Origin: Marinobacter azerbaijanicus | GTDB lineage: Bacteria > Pseudomonadota > Gammaproteobacteria > Pseudomonadales > Oleiphilaceae | NCBI RefSeq assembly: GCF_030250645.1 | Contig: NZ_JASSVS010000003.1 | Location: forward strand, 1-64,000 | DNA: 64,000 bases | Direction of reading: 5' to 3' | Shown here: piece after piece, positions 8,014 to 17,161 of the stretch | Layout of the letters: each line of letters begins with the position of its first letter | Position numbering within the stretch: the stretch's first letter is position 1 | Position numbers and translations under genes: made by a program | Notes under the pieces: generated by a model | Databases searched by the model: none | What the model saw: only the letters and a program-made list of their open reading frames with translations | Told to the model about the DNA's origin: nothing

Positions 8014-8844
8014 ATGACTGCTGCGCAGAACACCACTCAACATCCCATACGTCCCCACAACGAGGCGCCCTCCGCGATCTGGTCAAGCGGCGGTGCCGCC
8101 TATGATGAAGTCAGCCGTGGAATTCTTGATGCCATTGAGCATGCTATCAACAGGCTGGAGCCCAGCAAGCAGATGCGCATACTCGACCTCGCCACGGGTA
8201 CAGGCTGGGCTGCGCGTCGGCTCTCTGCGCTGGGTTACGATGTCACTGCTGTCGATTTCGCGCCGGAGATGCTGGCGGCGGGGCGTCATCTGGCTGATCA
8301 GCGTCGGCTGGATATTCCCTTTGTGAAGGGTGACGCGGAGGCGCTGCATTTTGATGATGACAAATTCGATGCGCTCATCTCCACGTTCGGGGTGATGTTT
8401 ACCCAGCGGCCTGAGGATGCTGCAGCTGAAATGGCTCGGGTTGTGCGCCCGGGAGGTCGGCTGGTACTGGCTGTCTGGACGCCGGACAGCAGCGTCTTCG
8501 AGATGTTCAAGGTGATAAAACGCTATATGCCGGAGCCTGAAGGTGAACCGCCGCCATCGCCCTTTGCCTGGGGGGATACGGGGCAGTTGCAGGCATGGCT
8601 CGGCGATGCCTTTGAACTGGGTTTTGAGCGGGGTACTTCCTATTACCGGGAGCCCGATCCCAAAGCTGCCTGGCGTACGTTTGTTGAGGGTTACGGCCCT
8701 GTTCGCACGCTGGCCGGTAAGCTGGATGCCGACCGCCGAAAGCAGTTTGAGTCGGATTTTGTGGCTTTCCACGAACAGTTCAGGGACGAGCTTGGGGTGA
8801 CGGTGCCACGTGATTATCTGATTGTGCGTGGAACCCGGCACTAA
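8014..8844 (+). CDS. Class I SAM-dependent methyltransferase
   Basis: A 276-residue Rossmann-fold methyltransferase (Methyltransf_11/25 type). Motif I ILDLATGTGWAARRL binds S-adenosylmethionine; VTAVDFAPEML follows with the acidic residue that binds the ribose, and ARVVRPGGRLVLAVW is the usual motif III strand. The substrate cannot be told from sequence. GAGGAGG at 8001-8007 is 6 bases before the ATG at 8014 and 3 before another ATG at 8011, so 8014 is preferred. It is 139 bases upstream of the monooxygenase, possibly one transcript. Confidence 0.8.
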   Translation: MTAAQNTTQHPIRPHNEAPSAIWSSGGAAYDEVSRGILDAIEHAINRLEPSKQMRILDLATGTGWAARRLSALGYDVTAVDFAPEMLAAGRHLADQRRLDIPFVKGDAEALHFDDDKFDALISTFGVMFTQRPEDAAAEMARVVRPGGRLVLAVWTPDSSVFEMFKVIKRYMPEPEGEPPPSPFAWGDTGQLQAWLGDAFELGFERGTSYYREPDPKAAWRTFVEGYGPVRTLAGKLDADRRKQFESDFVAFHEQFRDELGVTVPRDYLIVRGTRH

Positions 8845-8983
8845 CCACTGGCCGAAGCGGCGCAGGATTAGTCGCTTCGGGCCAATTTCCACTTTTCCTG
8901 TCATGGGCTATTCTCAAACCACTGGTGTGGTGCGCCACACTAAAAATCGAATAAAAACAACGACAGTCGCGGCAAGGGTGGTT

Positions 8984-10510
8984 ATGAGCAAGCAGCATGT
9001 AGACGTACTGATTATCGGGGCCGGTGTATCTGGTATTGGTATGGCCTGTCACCTCAAGCGGGAGTGCCCGGGCAAGTCTTTTACCATTCTCGAGCGCCGG
9101 GAGTCCCTCGGTGGTACCTGGGATCTGTTCCGCTATCCCGGCATCCGGTCCGACTCGGACATGTACACCTTCGGCTATAACTTTCGTCCCTGGACCAGTG
9201 GCAAGGTGCTGGCGGACGGCCCTTCCATCAAGCAGTACGTGAGTGAAACCGCGTCAGAAAACGATATCGAAAAGCACATCCGCTATGGTATCGCAGTGAT
9301 GCGTGCTGAATGGTCCGGCGCTGACAAGTGCTGGACGCTGACGGCGGTGAAAGAGGCCACTGGCGAAACCCTCACCTTCACCGCCAGCTTCATGATTGGC
9401 TGCACGGGTTATTACAATTATGACGCCGGTTACAAGCCGGACTTCCCCGGTGAGGACCGTTTCAAGGGCCAGATTGTGCACCCCCAGCACTGGCCGGAAC
9501 ATCTGAACTACGCCGGCAAGCGCGTGGTGGTTATTGGCAGCGGTGCCACGGCCATTACGCTGGTGCCTACCATGGCGGAAGAAGCTGAACACGTCACCAT
9601 GCTGCAGCGTTCGCCCTCCTATCTGATGCCGTTGCCTTCGAACGACAAGGTGGCGATGTTCTTCCAGAAAATGCTGCCCGCCAAGTCAGCCTATCGCCTG
9701 ACCCGCGCGCGGAATGTGGCCGTTGCCCGTTTCCTGTACAACCGCTCGCGCAAGAATCCGGGAATCATGCGTCGGCTGATGTTGGGCCTGGTGCGCCGGC
9801 AATTGGATGGCAAGGCCGACATGAGCCACTTCTCCCCCAGCTACAATCCCTGGGACCAGCGCCTGTGTGTGGTCAAGGATGGGGATCTGTTCGGGGCCAT
9901 CCGTGCCGGCAAGGCGTCGGTTGTGACGGATCATATCGAGAGCTTCACGGAGCAGGGCATCCGCCTTAAATCCGGGGAGGAGCTGGCGGCTGATATCATC
10001 ATTCCGGCCACCGGGCTGGATATCCAGATGCTCGGGGGCATGGACCTGGTGGTTGATGGCCAGCCCGTGGTTCTGCGGGACAAGATCATTTACAAGAACG
10101 TGATGGTCGAAGGTGTGCCCAACGCCGGCATGATTTTCGGTTATACCAATATTTCCTGGACCCTGAAAGTGGATATTGCCGCGGAGTACCTGTGCCGTCT
10201 GCTGAACTATATGGATGCCCATGGCAATCGCGTCTGTGTGCCCAGGGATACCGGCGACAGCCGTGGTGAGGGCACGGTGATGGGCGGGCTGGACTCAGGG
10301 TACATTCGCCGTGCGGATGATCGCCTGCCGCGCCAGGGTACCCATGGCCCCTGGAAGGTCACCCAGAATTACATGGCCGACGTGAAAACGCTGAGGTTTG
10401 CTCCAATTGAAGACGGGTATCTGGAATTTGACGGCATTCGGCCGGTGGAAAAAGCAGGGGCCCAGACCGGTTGCCTGCGGCCGCTGAAATCCGCCCTGTT
10501 TGGCTCCTGA
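8984..10510 (+). CDS. AlmA/EthA-like flavin monooxygenase (Baeyer-Villiger type)
   Basis: A 508-residue FAD- and NADPH-dependent monooxygenase. It has the FAD motif GAGVSG (residues 12-17), the stretch GGTWDLFRYPGIRSDSDM shared by AlmA and EthA, the Baeyer-Villiger fingerprint FKGQIVHPQHW (about residues 160-170), and a second Rossmann motif GSGATA. AlmA of Acinetobacter and Alcanivorax works in long-chain alkane degradation; EthA oxidises ketones. Either role is possible, and the marine setting favours alkane use. The ATG at 8984 has AAGGG upstream and begins directly before the FAD motif. The acyltransferase gene follows on the same strand. Confidence 0.82.
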   Translation: MSKQHVDVLIIGAGVSGIGMACHLKRECPGKSFTILERRESLGGTWDLFRYPGIRSDSDMYTFGYNFRPWTSGKVLADGPSIKQYVSETASENDIEKHIRYGIAVMRAEWSGADKCWTLTAVKEATGETLTFTASFMIGCTGYYNYDAGYKPDFPGEDRFKGQIVHPQHWPEHLNYAGKRVVVIGSGATAITLVPTMAEEAEHVTMLQRSPSYLMPLPSNDKVAMFFQKMLPAKSAYRLTRARNVAVARFLYNRSRKNPGIMRRLMLGLVRRQLDGKADMSHFSPSYNPWDQRLCVVKDGDLFGAIRAGKASVVTDHIESFTEQGIRLKSGEELAADIIIPATGLDIQMLGGMDLVVDGQPVVLRDKIIYKNVMVEGVPNAGMIFGYTNISWTLKVDIAAEYLCRLLNYMDAHGNRVCVPRDTGDSRGEGTVMGGLDSGYIRRADDRLPRQGTHGPWKVTQNYMADVKTLRFAPIEDGYLEFDGIRPVEKAGAQTGCLRPLKSALFGS

Positions 10511-10604
10511 GGCCCGGGTTAACACCGCCCGGTCACATTTGGAAGTACACTTTGCCCGCTTTCTATGGCAGGCTCGTTGCTCGTATTCGAACAGGCAAAG
10601 ATGT

Positions 10605-11525
10605 ATGTCCGGCAGTAAGAACAACAGCAAAAGGCCCTTGTGGCACCCCGCATTCTGGCCCTCGTGGCTTCTGGTATTCACGCTGTATTTGCTATCCCTG
10701 TTGCCGATGACGGCCAAGCAACGCCTTGGCCGTCGGCTGGGCTATGTCCTGGAGCGCAAACTGAAGTCCAGGTCCCGTGTGGCCCATACCAACCTTGCCA
10801 CCTGTTTTCCAGAACTCGACGAAGCGGCCCGTGAACAGCTGGTACGCGACAATTTCGTGGCCTGTACCCGTGGCTTTCTGGAAAGCATCCACGCCTGGTG
10901 GCGGGATATGTCGGGGTATTGCGAGGAGGCTGAAGTACATGGGCTGGAGCATCTGAGAGAAGCCCAGGCGAGGGGCAAAGGCGTGCTCCTGATTGGCGGG
11001 CACTACAGCATTTTCGATTTTGCGTTGCCGCTGATTGCCTGCCACCTGAAGAATCCGGGTTACATGTACCGCCCCAACAACAATCCGGTTATTGATCGTA
11101 TGATCGAAAACGGGCGCCGGCGCCATTTCGGAATCCGGCCCTTTACCAAGCGCGAGCTGCGGCCGCTGGTGTCCTTCCTGAAGAAAGGCGGGGAAGTCTG
11201 GTTTGCCTGCGATCAGGATTTCGGCAAGAAGACCGAGCTTTTCGTGCCGTTCTTCGGGACAGACGCCGGGTGTATCACCTCTCCCAGCTACATTGCCAAG
11301 GTCTCCGGGGCGTCGGTCATTTGTGTGAGCCATCTGCGCATGCCGGACGGGAGATACCGGGTGACATTCTCACCCATTCAGGAGGAATTCGGCGCAGACA
11401 GGCAGAAAGATACCGAAATCTGGAGCCGCTACATTGAAGACACCATCCGAGAACAGCCAGACCAGTATCTGTGGCTGCATAAACGCTTCAAGACCCGCCC
11501 CGAAGGCGCTGAAAAGGTCTACTAG
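10605..11525 (+). CDS. LpxL/HtrB-type lysophospholipid acyltransferase
   Basis: A 306-residue inner-membrane acyltransferase of the LpxL/LpxM family, which adds secondary acyl chains to lipid A or similar lipids. An N-terminal hydrophobic segment (about residues 20-36) is followed by the catalytic HX4D motif H133-YSIF-D138 in GGHYSIFD, with the matching QDFGKK block further on (family DQ motif). With about 300 residues it is normal in length. The ATG at 10605 is chosen because it lies directly before the usual N-terminus; upstream in-frame codons read through the intergenic region. The acceptor is unknown. Confidence 0.8.
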   Translation: MSGSKNNSKRPLWHPAFWPSWLLVFTLYLLSLLPMTAKQRLGRRLGYVLERKLKSRSRVAHTNLATCFPELDEAAREQLVRDNFVACTRGFLESIHAWWRDMSGYCEEAEVHGLEHLREAQARGKGVLLIGGHYSIFDFALPLIACHLKNPGYMYRPNNNPVIDRMIENGRRRHFGIRPFTKRELRPLVSFLKKGGEVWFACDQDFGKKTELFVPFFGTDAGCITSPSYIAKVSGASVICVSHLRMPDGRYRVTFSPIQEEFGADRQKDTEIWSRYIEDTIREQPDQYLWLHKRFKTRPEGAEKVY

Positions 11526-11571
11526 GAGCCTGCTATGCTGTAGGCACGGTTTCAAACAGGAGGAGACACTG

Positions 11572-12027
11572 ATGTTTTCCATATTCAGGCGCCTGGCAGC
11601 CATTGCCCTGCTGGCACTTCCCCTCTCTGTGCTGGCTGCAGAGGGTATGGTGACGGTTAAGAGCAGCCACAGTGCGGAGGCGACGGCGGACAAGCTGGAA
11701 TCGGTGCTGATAGAAAAGGGCATGACGGTCATGAACCGTATCAACCATACCCAGGGTGCCGAAAAGGCCGGGTTGGAATTACGGCCTACGGAGGTGGTGA
11801 TCTTTGGCAACCCCAAGGTGGGCACGCCATTAATGCAATGCGCCCAGAGTGTTGCTATTGATCTGCCGCAGAAAGCGCTGATCTGGGAAGACAGCGACGG
11901 CACTGTCTGGCTGGGCTACAACGACCCCGAATACCTGAAGCAGCGCCACAATATTGAGGGCTGTGACGAGGTTATCGAGAAAGTGAAGGGTGCGCTGGCG
12001 GGCTTCGCCAAAGCGGCCACAGAATGA
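11572..12027 (+). CDS. Exported DUF302-domain protein
   Basis: A 151-residue periplasmic protein: signal peptide through VLAAEG (about residue 24), then a single DUF302 domain. Family marks are the KLESVLIEKGMTVMNRINHT helix, RPTEVVIFGNPKVGTPLMQ and DLPQKALIWED. DUF302 proteins are small alpha/beta folds of unknown function. A strong AGGAGGAGA ribosome binding site precedes ATG. The gene follows the acyltransferase by 46 bases and may share its promoter. Confidence 0.85.
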   Translation: MFSIFRRLAAIALLALPLSVLAAEGMVTVKSSHSAEATADKLESVLIEKGMTVMNRINHTQGAEKAGLELRPTEVVIFGNPKVGTPLMQCAQSVAIDLPQKALIWEDSDGTVWLGYNDPEYLKQRHNIEGCDEVIEKVKGALAGFAKAATE

Positions 12028-12052
12028 GTCCCGCCGCCTGAGATGACGGGAC
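12028..12052. terminator. Hairpin between convergent genes
   Basis: GTCCCG at 12028-12033 pairs with CGGGAC at 12047-12052, followed by GTTTGTC. It begins right after the DUF302 stop and could end that transcript; the U-run is weak. Confidence 0.4.
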
Positions 12053-12063
12053 GTTTGTCGTGA

Positions 12064-12840
12064 TCAGGGACGAGGCCCCATCATGCGCTCCAGTGCCTGT
12101 GGGTTGGGAAGGCCCTGTACCATGGTGATCTTCCCGTCTTCTCCCCTGTAGAGCGTGCTGGGTGTTGCCTGCAAGCCCAGTTCCTGCATCAGTTTGTTGT
12201 TGGCTTTTACCTCGAGATGAGCGGCGCTCACGCGCTCGCGGTCTACCTCAATACCGCCCTGTGCGAAGGAAGCCTGATGCTCATGCATCGCTTCTTCGGG
12301 GTTTTCGCTGCCGAGAATGGTGGCTGCCTTGGTCAGGCTGTCTTCTTTGAGAATGCCTACCATGATATGGCGTAGCTGTACCTTGCCCGCTTCAACCCAG
12401 GGCTGGGCCTGCTTGTGGAAGCGATTGCAATAAGGGCAGTTGGGATCGGTAAAGGTATAGATGACAGTATCCGCATCCTCGGAACCTTCCCGCACCCAGT
12501 GGCTGTCCTGAATGTCCGACCATGCTTTTTCGAACTTCGGGCCCGTCAGCAGCTCATCGATCCTGGCCTTGCTGAGGTTGTTACCTTCCTTGTCCATCAA
12601 TGTGCCAATGATGACGTGATCGCCATCGGGCGTCAGATAAAAAGCCAGGGAACGCCCCTGCATTTCGCCAACGTAGCCGGTCATACCGCCGGGTGCTTCA
12701 AAGCTTTCGACAACCTCCACGCCCCGTTCCTCGAGTTTCTGTATGGCTTGCGGGCGGTCTTCGGCCTGAACACTGGCCGCAATAACAGCGGTGGAAAGCA
12801 GTGCGCCTTGCAGTAAGCGTTTTAGTGGGGGCAGGGTCAT
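12064..12840 (-). CDS. dsbG: Thiol:disulfide interchange protein DsbG
   Basis: A 258-residue periplasmic protein of the DsbC/DsbG family, with signal peptide (cleavage near SVQAED), a short N-terminal dimerisation domain, and a thioredoxin domain carrying the active site C135-P-Y-C138 in DPNCPYCNRF. The CPYC dipeptide is that of DsbG rather than DsbC (CGYC), and a cis-proline loop TPSTLY follows. DsbG keeps single cysteines of periplasmic proteins reduced. It overlaps the upstream fusion gene by 4 bases, so the two are translated together; that partner could supply electrons. Confidence 0.85.
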   Translation of the reverse strand: MTLPPLKRLLQGALLSTAVIAASVQAEDRPQAIQKLEERGVEVVESFEAPGGMTGYVGEMQGRSLAFYLTPDGDHVIIGTLMDKEGNNLSKARIDELLTGPKFEKAWSDIQDSHWVREGSEDADTVIYTFTDPNCPYCNRFHKQAQPWVEAGKVQLRHIMVGILKEDSLTKAATILGSENPEEAMHEHQASFAQGGIEVDRERVSAAHLEVKANNKLMQELGLQATPSTLYRGEDGKITMVQGLPNPQALERMMGPRP

Positions 12841-13688
12841 CGGGATGTTACCTCCTTCGATGGTGATGGTTCGAGATGGCTGGCATCGAAGCGTTCAAGG
12901 CCCCGGGCCAGGCTGGCGCTGGATAACTCACCCATGTGGCTGTCCACCAGTTTGCCATTGGCGTTATAGAACAGCGTTGTAGGCAGGCCCTGACTGCCGG
13001 TGGCGCGGCCGAAACCGCCCTGGCGATCGCTGAGTACGTGTTCCAGGTTCAGGTTCTGCTCGTTGAGAAACTGTTTGATGGTCTGAGGGTGCTCACCCTG
13101 GTTGGCAAAGACAAAGTTGACGTCCGGGTAGCGGCCCTGGGCCTCTTCCAGCACCGGCATCTCGCGAATGCAGGGCGGGCACCAGGTTGCCCAGAGGTTG
13201 ACCACCGTGGGCTGTCCCTGCGCCAGAGTGTCGAGGTTGACGGGTTGCTCGTTGAGGTCTGTCAGGGCCACCTGGGGCAGGCCCTGGGTCTGCTCGTCGA
13301 TCAGGGTAATCACACCGGCGGTAAAACCCCAGGTCAAAAGGCCAGAGGCGACGGCGTATCCCAGTGGCCGCCGGATGTTGCTGCGCCGCCATAGCAGGTA
13401 GCCGGTGAACAGCAGCGCCACTGCCAGGCCGGACACCACGTCAAAGCCGCCGTCGCGAATGTCGATCATGCCCAGCCAGTCGTCCTGATAGTGTTCAAAG
13501 TAACGGGCCACAAAGCCGATTCGCGCGCCCACCATGGCGGCGAGGAAAATATCGGCCAGGGCGCCGGATATCGGCAGGCGTTCCTTGCGGCCGGCTATTG
13601 CGCCAACAACCAGGGCCACGATAAAAGCCAGCACCAGCAACAGATGGCCGACGGAAAGGCTGAAAGGACCAACGCCTACACTGAGCAT
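12837..13688 (-). CDS. Lgt-like membrane domain fused to TlpA-type thioredoxin
   Basis: A 283-residue membrane protein. The first 130 residues form about four transmembrane segments; GARIGFVARYFEHY and DGGFDVVSGL resemble prolipoprotein diacylglyceryl transferase (Lgt), but the part is far too short to be a full Lgt. Residues about 135-265 are a TlpA/ResA-like thioredoxin domain in the periplasm with active site W169-C170-P-P-C173 and GSQGLPTTLFY as the cis-proline loop. The 4-base overlap with dsbG points to a shared electron-transfer task: reducing or isomerising periplasmic thiols. What the membrane part does is unknown. Confidence 0.75.
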   Translation of the reverse strand: MLSVGVGPFSLSVGHLLLVLAFIVALVVGAIAGRKERLPISGALADIFLAAMVGARIGFVARYFEHYQDDWLGMIDIRDGGFDVVSGLAVALLFTGYLLWRRSNIRRPLGYAVASGLLTWGFTAGVITLIDEQTQGLPQVALTDLNEQPVNLDTLAQGQPTVVNLWATWCPPCIREMPVLEEAQGRYPDVNFVFANQGEHPQTIKQFLNEQNLNLEHVLSDRQGGFGRATGSQGLPTTLFYNANGKLVDSHMGELSSASLARGLERFDASHLEPSPSKEVTSR

Positions 13689-13780
13689 GACTTCTCCGGT
13701 CAGCGGGTGGATTTTTTGATGGCAGTATGGCGCCTAGTGACCGGTAATGCGGACGGGAGTTCCATCTTTCTGTATCGGGG

Positions 13781-15097
13781 CTAGAATCCGACGGTAACAC
13801 TGGCCGTCGCAGTGTGGCGATCATAACTGTAGCGATCAATGTTGCTGTCGTTGTCTGTCCGGTCTAGCTCCACGCTGAAAGAGGTACGGTCAGAGAAGCG
13901 GTAGGTTGTGCCCACGGAGAGGGTGTAGCGCTTGTCTTCGCGTTGTATCGTGAGAAGCCCTTCGGGAATGCGCAGCTGGTGAGGTGTGCGGTAGTAACTG
14001 AGCCGGAAACCGGCGCCAGCTTCCAGGGTCAGGCTGTCGGTGAGGGCATACCCCAGGCTTGCATCAATGTCGTGTCGTTCCGGCGAAACACTGAAGAATT
14101 CGTTCTCTGTCTCCAGGTTGTCACGATCATTGTATTCAGCGCGATACTTCAGTTTTGCGGACCAGTCTCCGGGCCGGATGAGGTATTGGGCGTCAAGTCG
14201 GTACATCTGGCCCCGATAGGCGTCGAATTCGGACTCGGGGAATACCTGGGTCGCCTCGGCTTTGACCTGGCACCGTGAGCCGGGTCCGGGGCAGTGGCGG
14301 GTGGTAATGCCGGCCATCAGTCTGGCCCTGCGTTCACGGGAGCGCCGGTCGCGCCAGATATAGTCACCGCCAACCCCCACGTGCACCTGCCCGGGCGAGG
14401 TTCTCTGTACCCACCTGGCTTCAGCCTGGGCTACCTGCAAATCAAACGAATGTTCAGAAGGGTATTGACGCGAAAAGAACTTGAGATCCGAGCGAAGCCC
14501 GGAGGCGCTATCCCCGTAAAGGTAATAGGAGGTGGCGGCGAGTGCCTCGATAAAACCGCTGTCCAGCTTTTTCGGGGCAGTATCCGGAAACAGTGCGACA
14601 TTGTCCTCATAACCGCCACCCACGGATACCAGGCCCGCCCAGCGTTTTCTGGCCGCCGTGCGGTCTGTTTTCGGGTCAAGGCGTTCGAGCTGCCGGCGGG
14701 CGAGGGTGATCAGGTTTTCATCCGGGTCAGACGCAAGTACTTCTCTGAAGGCTTCTTCCGCTTCGCGCCGGTTTTCCCGTGCCAGTGCCGTCAGGCCGAT
14801 ATTGTAGTAGGCCAGTGCTTTTTGCCGGGTGGGGATGAGTTGTCGAAAGGTCTGTTCAGCCTTGTCGTATAACCCCAGCCTGTAATAGACAACACCAAGG
14901 TTGTAGCTGAGCGAGCGGGAGCTCAGCCCCTGCGCGGCTGCAGACTCGAGATAGCGGCGTGCCCTGTCCAGTTCACCGTCGTTGAAAGCCTGAATGCCGG
15001 CACGGAAGTGGGCTTTTGCTTCTGGTGTCTGGCCCTGAACACTGGCACTCAACAGCGCCACACAAACGGCCAGGGCTACTGGCAGAAAACTGCGCAA
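13781..15097 (-). CDS. TPR/outer-membrane beta-barrel protein
   Basis: A 438-residue exported protein (signal peptide ends near SVQGQ). Residues about 25-140 hold three or four TPR units (AFNDGELDRARRYLESAAAQ is typical). From about residue 155 the sequence alternates hydrophobic and polar residues as in a beta-barrel, and it ends in phenylalanine, the usual C-terminus of outer-membrane proteins. The layout resembles Slam (surface lipoprotein assembly modifier) proteins, but I cannot confirm the family. It is the last gene after the sigma/anti-sigma/acidic protein cluster and may be their target or effector. Confidence 0.65.
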   Translation of the reverse strand: MRSFLPVALAVCVALLSASVQGQTPEAKAHFRAGIQAFNDGELDRARRYLESAAAQGLSSRSLSYNLGVVYYRLGLYDKAEQTFRQLIPTRQKALAYYNIGLTALARENRREAEEAFREVLASDPDENLITLARRQLERLDPKTDRTAARKRWAGLVSVGGGYEDNVALFPDTAPKKLDSGFIEALAATSYYLYGDSASGLRSDLKFFSRQYPSEHSFDLQVAQAEARWVQRTSPGQVHVGVGGDYIWRDRRSRERRARLMAGITTRHCPGPGSRCQVKAEATQVFPESEFDAYRGQMYRLDAQYLIRPGDWSAKLKYRAEYNDRDNLETENEFFSVSPERHDIDASLGYALTDSLTLEAGAGFRLSYYRTPHQLRIPEGLLTIQREDKRYTLSVGTTYRFSDRTSFSVELDRTDNDSNIDRYSYDRHTATASVTVGF

Positions 15098-15197
15098 ATA
15101 CTCTCTCCGGAATAGTCTGAACTCGATCTCAGAGTATAACAGTCATTGGACAGGCGAGCGCCAGTCCGGAGGGAAGTATCTGTGACGTCTGTATCTC

Positions 15198-15659
15198 CTA
15201 CAGTTCGGTGTCTTCCAGATTCAGCGTTTCATCGTCGAGCAGGTCCAGGTCTGTATCGTCTGTACCCGGCAGCTCCAGCCCCGGGTCCTCGAGGCCCGGC
15301 AGGTCCAGCTCGGGATCATCTTCGATAAGCTCACCAGGCAACTCGATGCCAAGGGCATCTCGTGACTCCCGTGACTGCTCGGAGAGGCTATCTTCAATGT
15401 CCAGCATGTCTTCCCGGGATTCAGCCGCAAAATCTTCCAGATCTGTCTGCATGTCGCCGAACTCATCTGCCGCAGCAGGTGTATCCGCGAACTCCGGAAG
15501 TTCAAGTTGCTGTACGAAGGAATCGTCCAGTTCCTGATCATCGGTAACCATTCGCATGGTTACATCAAGATCATCCTGGGCATGGGAGAGCGTGGGTACT
15601 GCAAGCAGCACACTGAAGATGGCCGGAGCGAGCCAGCGGATACGGATATTTCTGATCAT
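15198..15659 (-). CDS. Acidic exported protein, unknown function
   Basis: A 153-residue protein with a signal peptide (cleavage after LSHA) and a mature part dominated by D, E, L and P, with repeated short motifs such as LELPG, LDLPG and DDTDLDLLDD near the C-terminus. It is low-complexity, probably unfolded or calcium-binding. No family is recognised. Its start overlaps the anti-sigma stop by 4 bases, which ties it to the sigma/anti-sigma operon; the low-complexity end could act as a linker or signal in envelope stress. Confidence 0.65.
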   Translation of the reverse strand: MIRNIRIRWLAPAIFSVLLAVPTLSHAQDDLDVTMRMVTDDQELDDSFVQQLELPEFADTPAAADEFGDMQTDLEDFAAESREDMLDIEDSLSEQSRESRDALGIELPGELIEDDPELDLPGLEDPGLELPGTDDTDLDLLDDETLNLEDTEL

Positions 15660-16339
15660 GATGAGGGCTCCGTGTTTCCTTGAATAGCGGTACTGAAGGT
15701 CTTGCGCCGGGTGCCATCATCCAGGTGAGCGACCAGTTCGCCCGACCCCGGAAACAGTACGTTTATGGGTAAAGCCAATACGTTATCGCCTTCCTTGAGA
15801 TCAACTGTCCAGCTGATGGTCTGGCGGCCCGGGAATGGCACCAACTCTGCATTTGGCGGCAATTCCAGAGTGAGAGTTACGTTTTCCATGGCCCGGCGGG
15901 AATTGAATGCCAGCCTGACGGTCTTCACCTCAGGGGCACTGCGGGTTTGGGGTGCCGGGTCTGTCATTTCCGCGGCGGGTGTTTCAGCGAGGTCGTTGCC
16001 GGGAAGCTCCGGGTCCGAAGGGCCAATCTGCATGCCTATGAAAATGCCGAGGGCGAGCACGGCTGCAACGGCCGAAGCCCATAGCGGTGCCTGGGGCAAA
16101 CCGGACTTGCGGGGCGCATTGCCAGACAGCGCCATTGCCCGGATTCGGGATTCGAAGTCATCATTTGGTGCGGGAATGGTCTGGGCCATGATGCCTTTCT
16201 GCAGACGTCGTTCATCCTCCCATAGTTCTGAGCAGTCCGGGCATCTGGATGCATGGGCTTGCAGGGCGTCCTGTTCATCCGGCGGAAGTTCGCCGCGAAC
16301 CAGGCTGTCGACCCTTTGATGGAACTGACGACACGTCAT
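15656..16339 (-). CDS. Zinc-binding anti-sigma factor
   Basis: A 227-residue ZAS-type anti-sigma factor. The N-terminus has the zinc motif H29-x3-C33-x2-C36 (HASRCPDC), which holds an ECF sigma factor inactive in the cytoplasm. One transmembrane segment follows (about residues 85-105, WASAVAAVLALGIFIGMQI), then a periplasmic part with beta-rich NVTLTLELPPNAELVPFPG, possibly the signal-sensing end. The ATG at 16339 has GAGG upstream; an earlier in-frame GTG would overlap the sigma gene. It lies 13 bases after the sigma factor stop. Confidence 0.8.
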   Translation of the reverse strand: MTCRQFHQRVDSLVRGELPPDEQDALQAHASRCPDCSELWEDERRLQKGIMAQTIPAPNDDFESRIRAMALSGNAPRKSGLPQAPLWASAVAAVLALGIFIGMQIGPSDPELPGNDLAETPAAEMTDPAPQTRSAPEVKTVRLAFNSRRAMENVTLTLELPPNAELVPFPGRQTISWTVDLKEGDNVLALPINVLFPGSGELVAHLDDGTRRKTFSTAIQGNTEPSS

Positions 16340-16352
16340 GGCATTCACCTCT

Positions 16353-16937
16353 TCATCCCTCACGTTGTTGCCTTTCGAAAGGTTCCAGTTGTTTTTTCAG
16401 TCGTTCGCGCATGAATGCCCTGCACCGGTGCAGTCGCGATTTTATCGTGCCCACCGGCACATCCAGAACGATGGCAATATCTTCCTGGCGCCAGCCATCG
16501 GCGTCGTGAAGCAGCAGCAGGGTTCTCTGATCCGGCGGCAGCGTGCTGAGTAGCCGCCTTACGGTATCGTCGATGCGTGTCTGGTCGATGCCGGTAGAGG
16601 CATCAGGGCTCGCTTCACCAAGGGATTCCATGAAGGAGGTCTGATTCTCAGCGGTCACCAGAGTACTGGCACTGATTTCCCTCTGGCTGGACTGCTTGCG
16701 GGTGAGATCAACAAAGTGGCGATACAGAACCCGGTTAAGCCAGGGCTGGGGCTGTTGCACGTTTTCCAGTTCGTCCAGCCGGGGATACAGTTTGACGATG
16801 ACGTCCTGGACCAGATCTTCGGCATCCTGTTGCTGGCCAGTCAACCGGTAGGCGAAGTTATACATGCCTCTCATGTAGGGCAGGACCAGCCGGTCAAAAC
16901 GCTTTGAGGGCGATGTTCGAAACGGGAGCAAAGCCAA
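16353..16937 (-). CDS. ECF-type RNA polymerase sigma factor
   Basis: A 194-residue extracytoplasmic-function sigma factor. Region 2 is at about residues 12-80 (DRLVLPYMRGMYNFAYRLTG, then DAEDLVQDVIVKLY), region 4 at about 130-180 (RTLLLLHDADGWRQEDIAIV, VPVGTIKSRLHR). It directs RNA polymerase to a stress or envelope regulon. I chose the TTG at 16937 because GAGG lies 7 bases upstream and the sequence further upstream does not look coding; an ATG at 17042 would add 35 residues of poor quality. The anti-sigma factor follows. The lipase gene is divergent and has a possible ECF promoter. Confidence 0.75.
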   Translation of the reverse strand: MALLPFRTSPSKRFDRLVLPYMRGMYNFAYRLTGQQQDAEDLVQDVIVKLYPRLDELENVQQPQPWLNRVLYRHFVDLTRKQSSQREISASTLVTAENQTSFMESLGEASPDASTGIDQTRIDDTVRRLLSTLPPDQRTLLLLHDADGWRQEDIAIVLDVPVGTIKSRLHRCRAFMRERLKKQLEPFERQQREG

Positions 16938-17135
16938 TCTGTTTCCTCGGTATGTGGTCGGCGCTGGTTGTGTAGGCGCCCGGTCCTCAGGCCTTTGTGT
17001 TCGGTGTAATGGCAACGGATTGCCAAGTGTTGAACATACCATCCTTCTCTGTCTCTGTTCGAGACAAATTTCGCGTTGCAAGAACCAGTTAGGCCCTGCC
17101 TTCGGGCAGTTTCCCGAAGCGGCGGAAAAATTTTT

Positions 17136-17161
17136 GGAACCACCGCAATTAGACTTCCGTG
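17136..17161 (+). promoter_or_regulatory. Possible ECF-type promoter of the lipase operon
   Basis: GGAACC at 17136-17141 and CGTG at 17158-17161 are 16 bases apart, close to the GGAAC-N16-CGT pattern of many ECF promoters, and lie about 60 bases before the lipase start. This would link the divergent sigma factor to the lipase; it is a visual match only. Confidence 0.3.
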
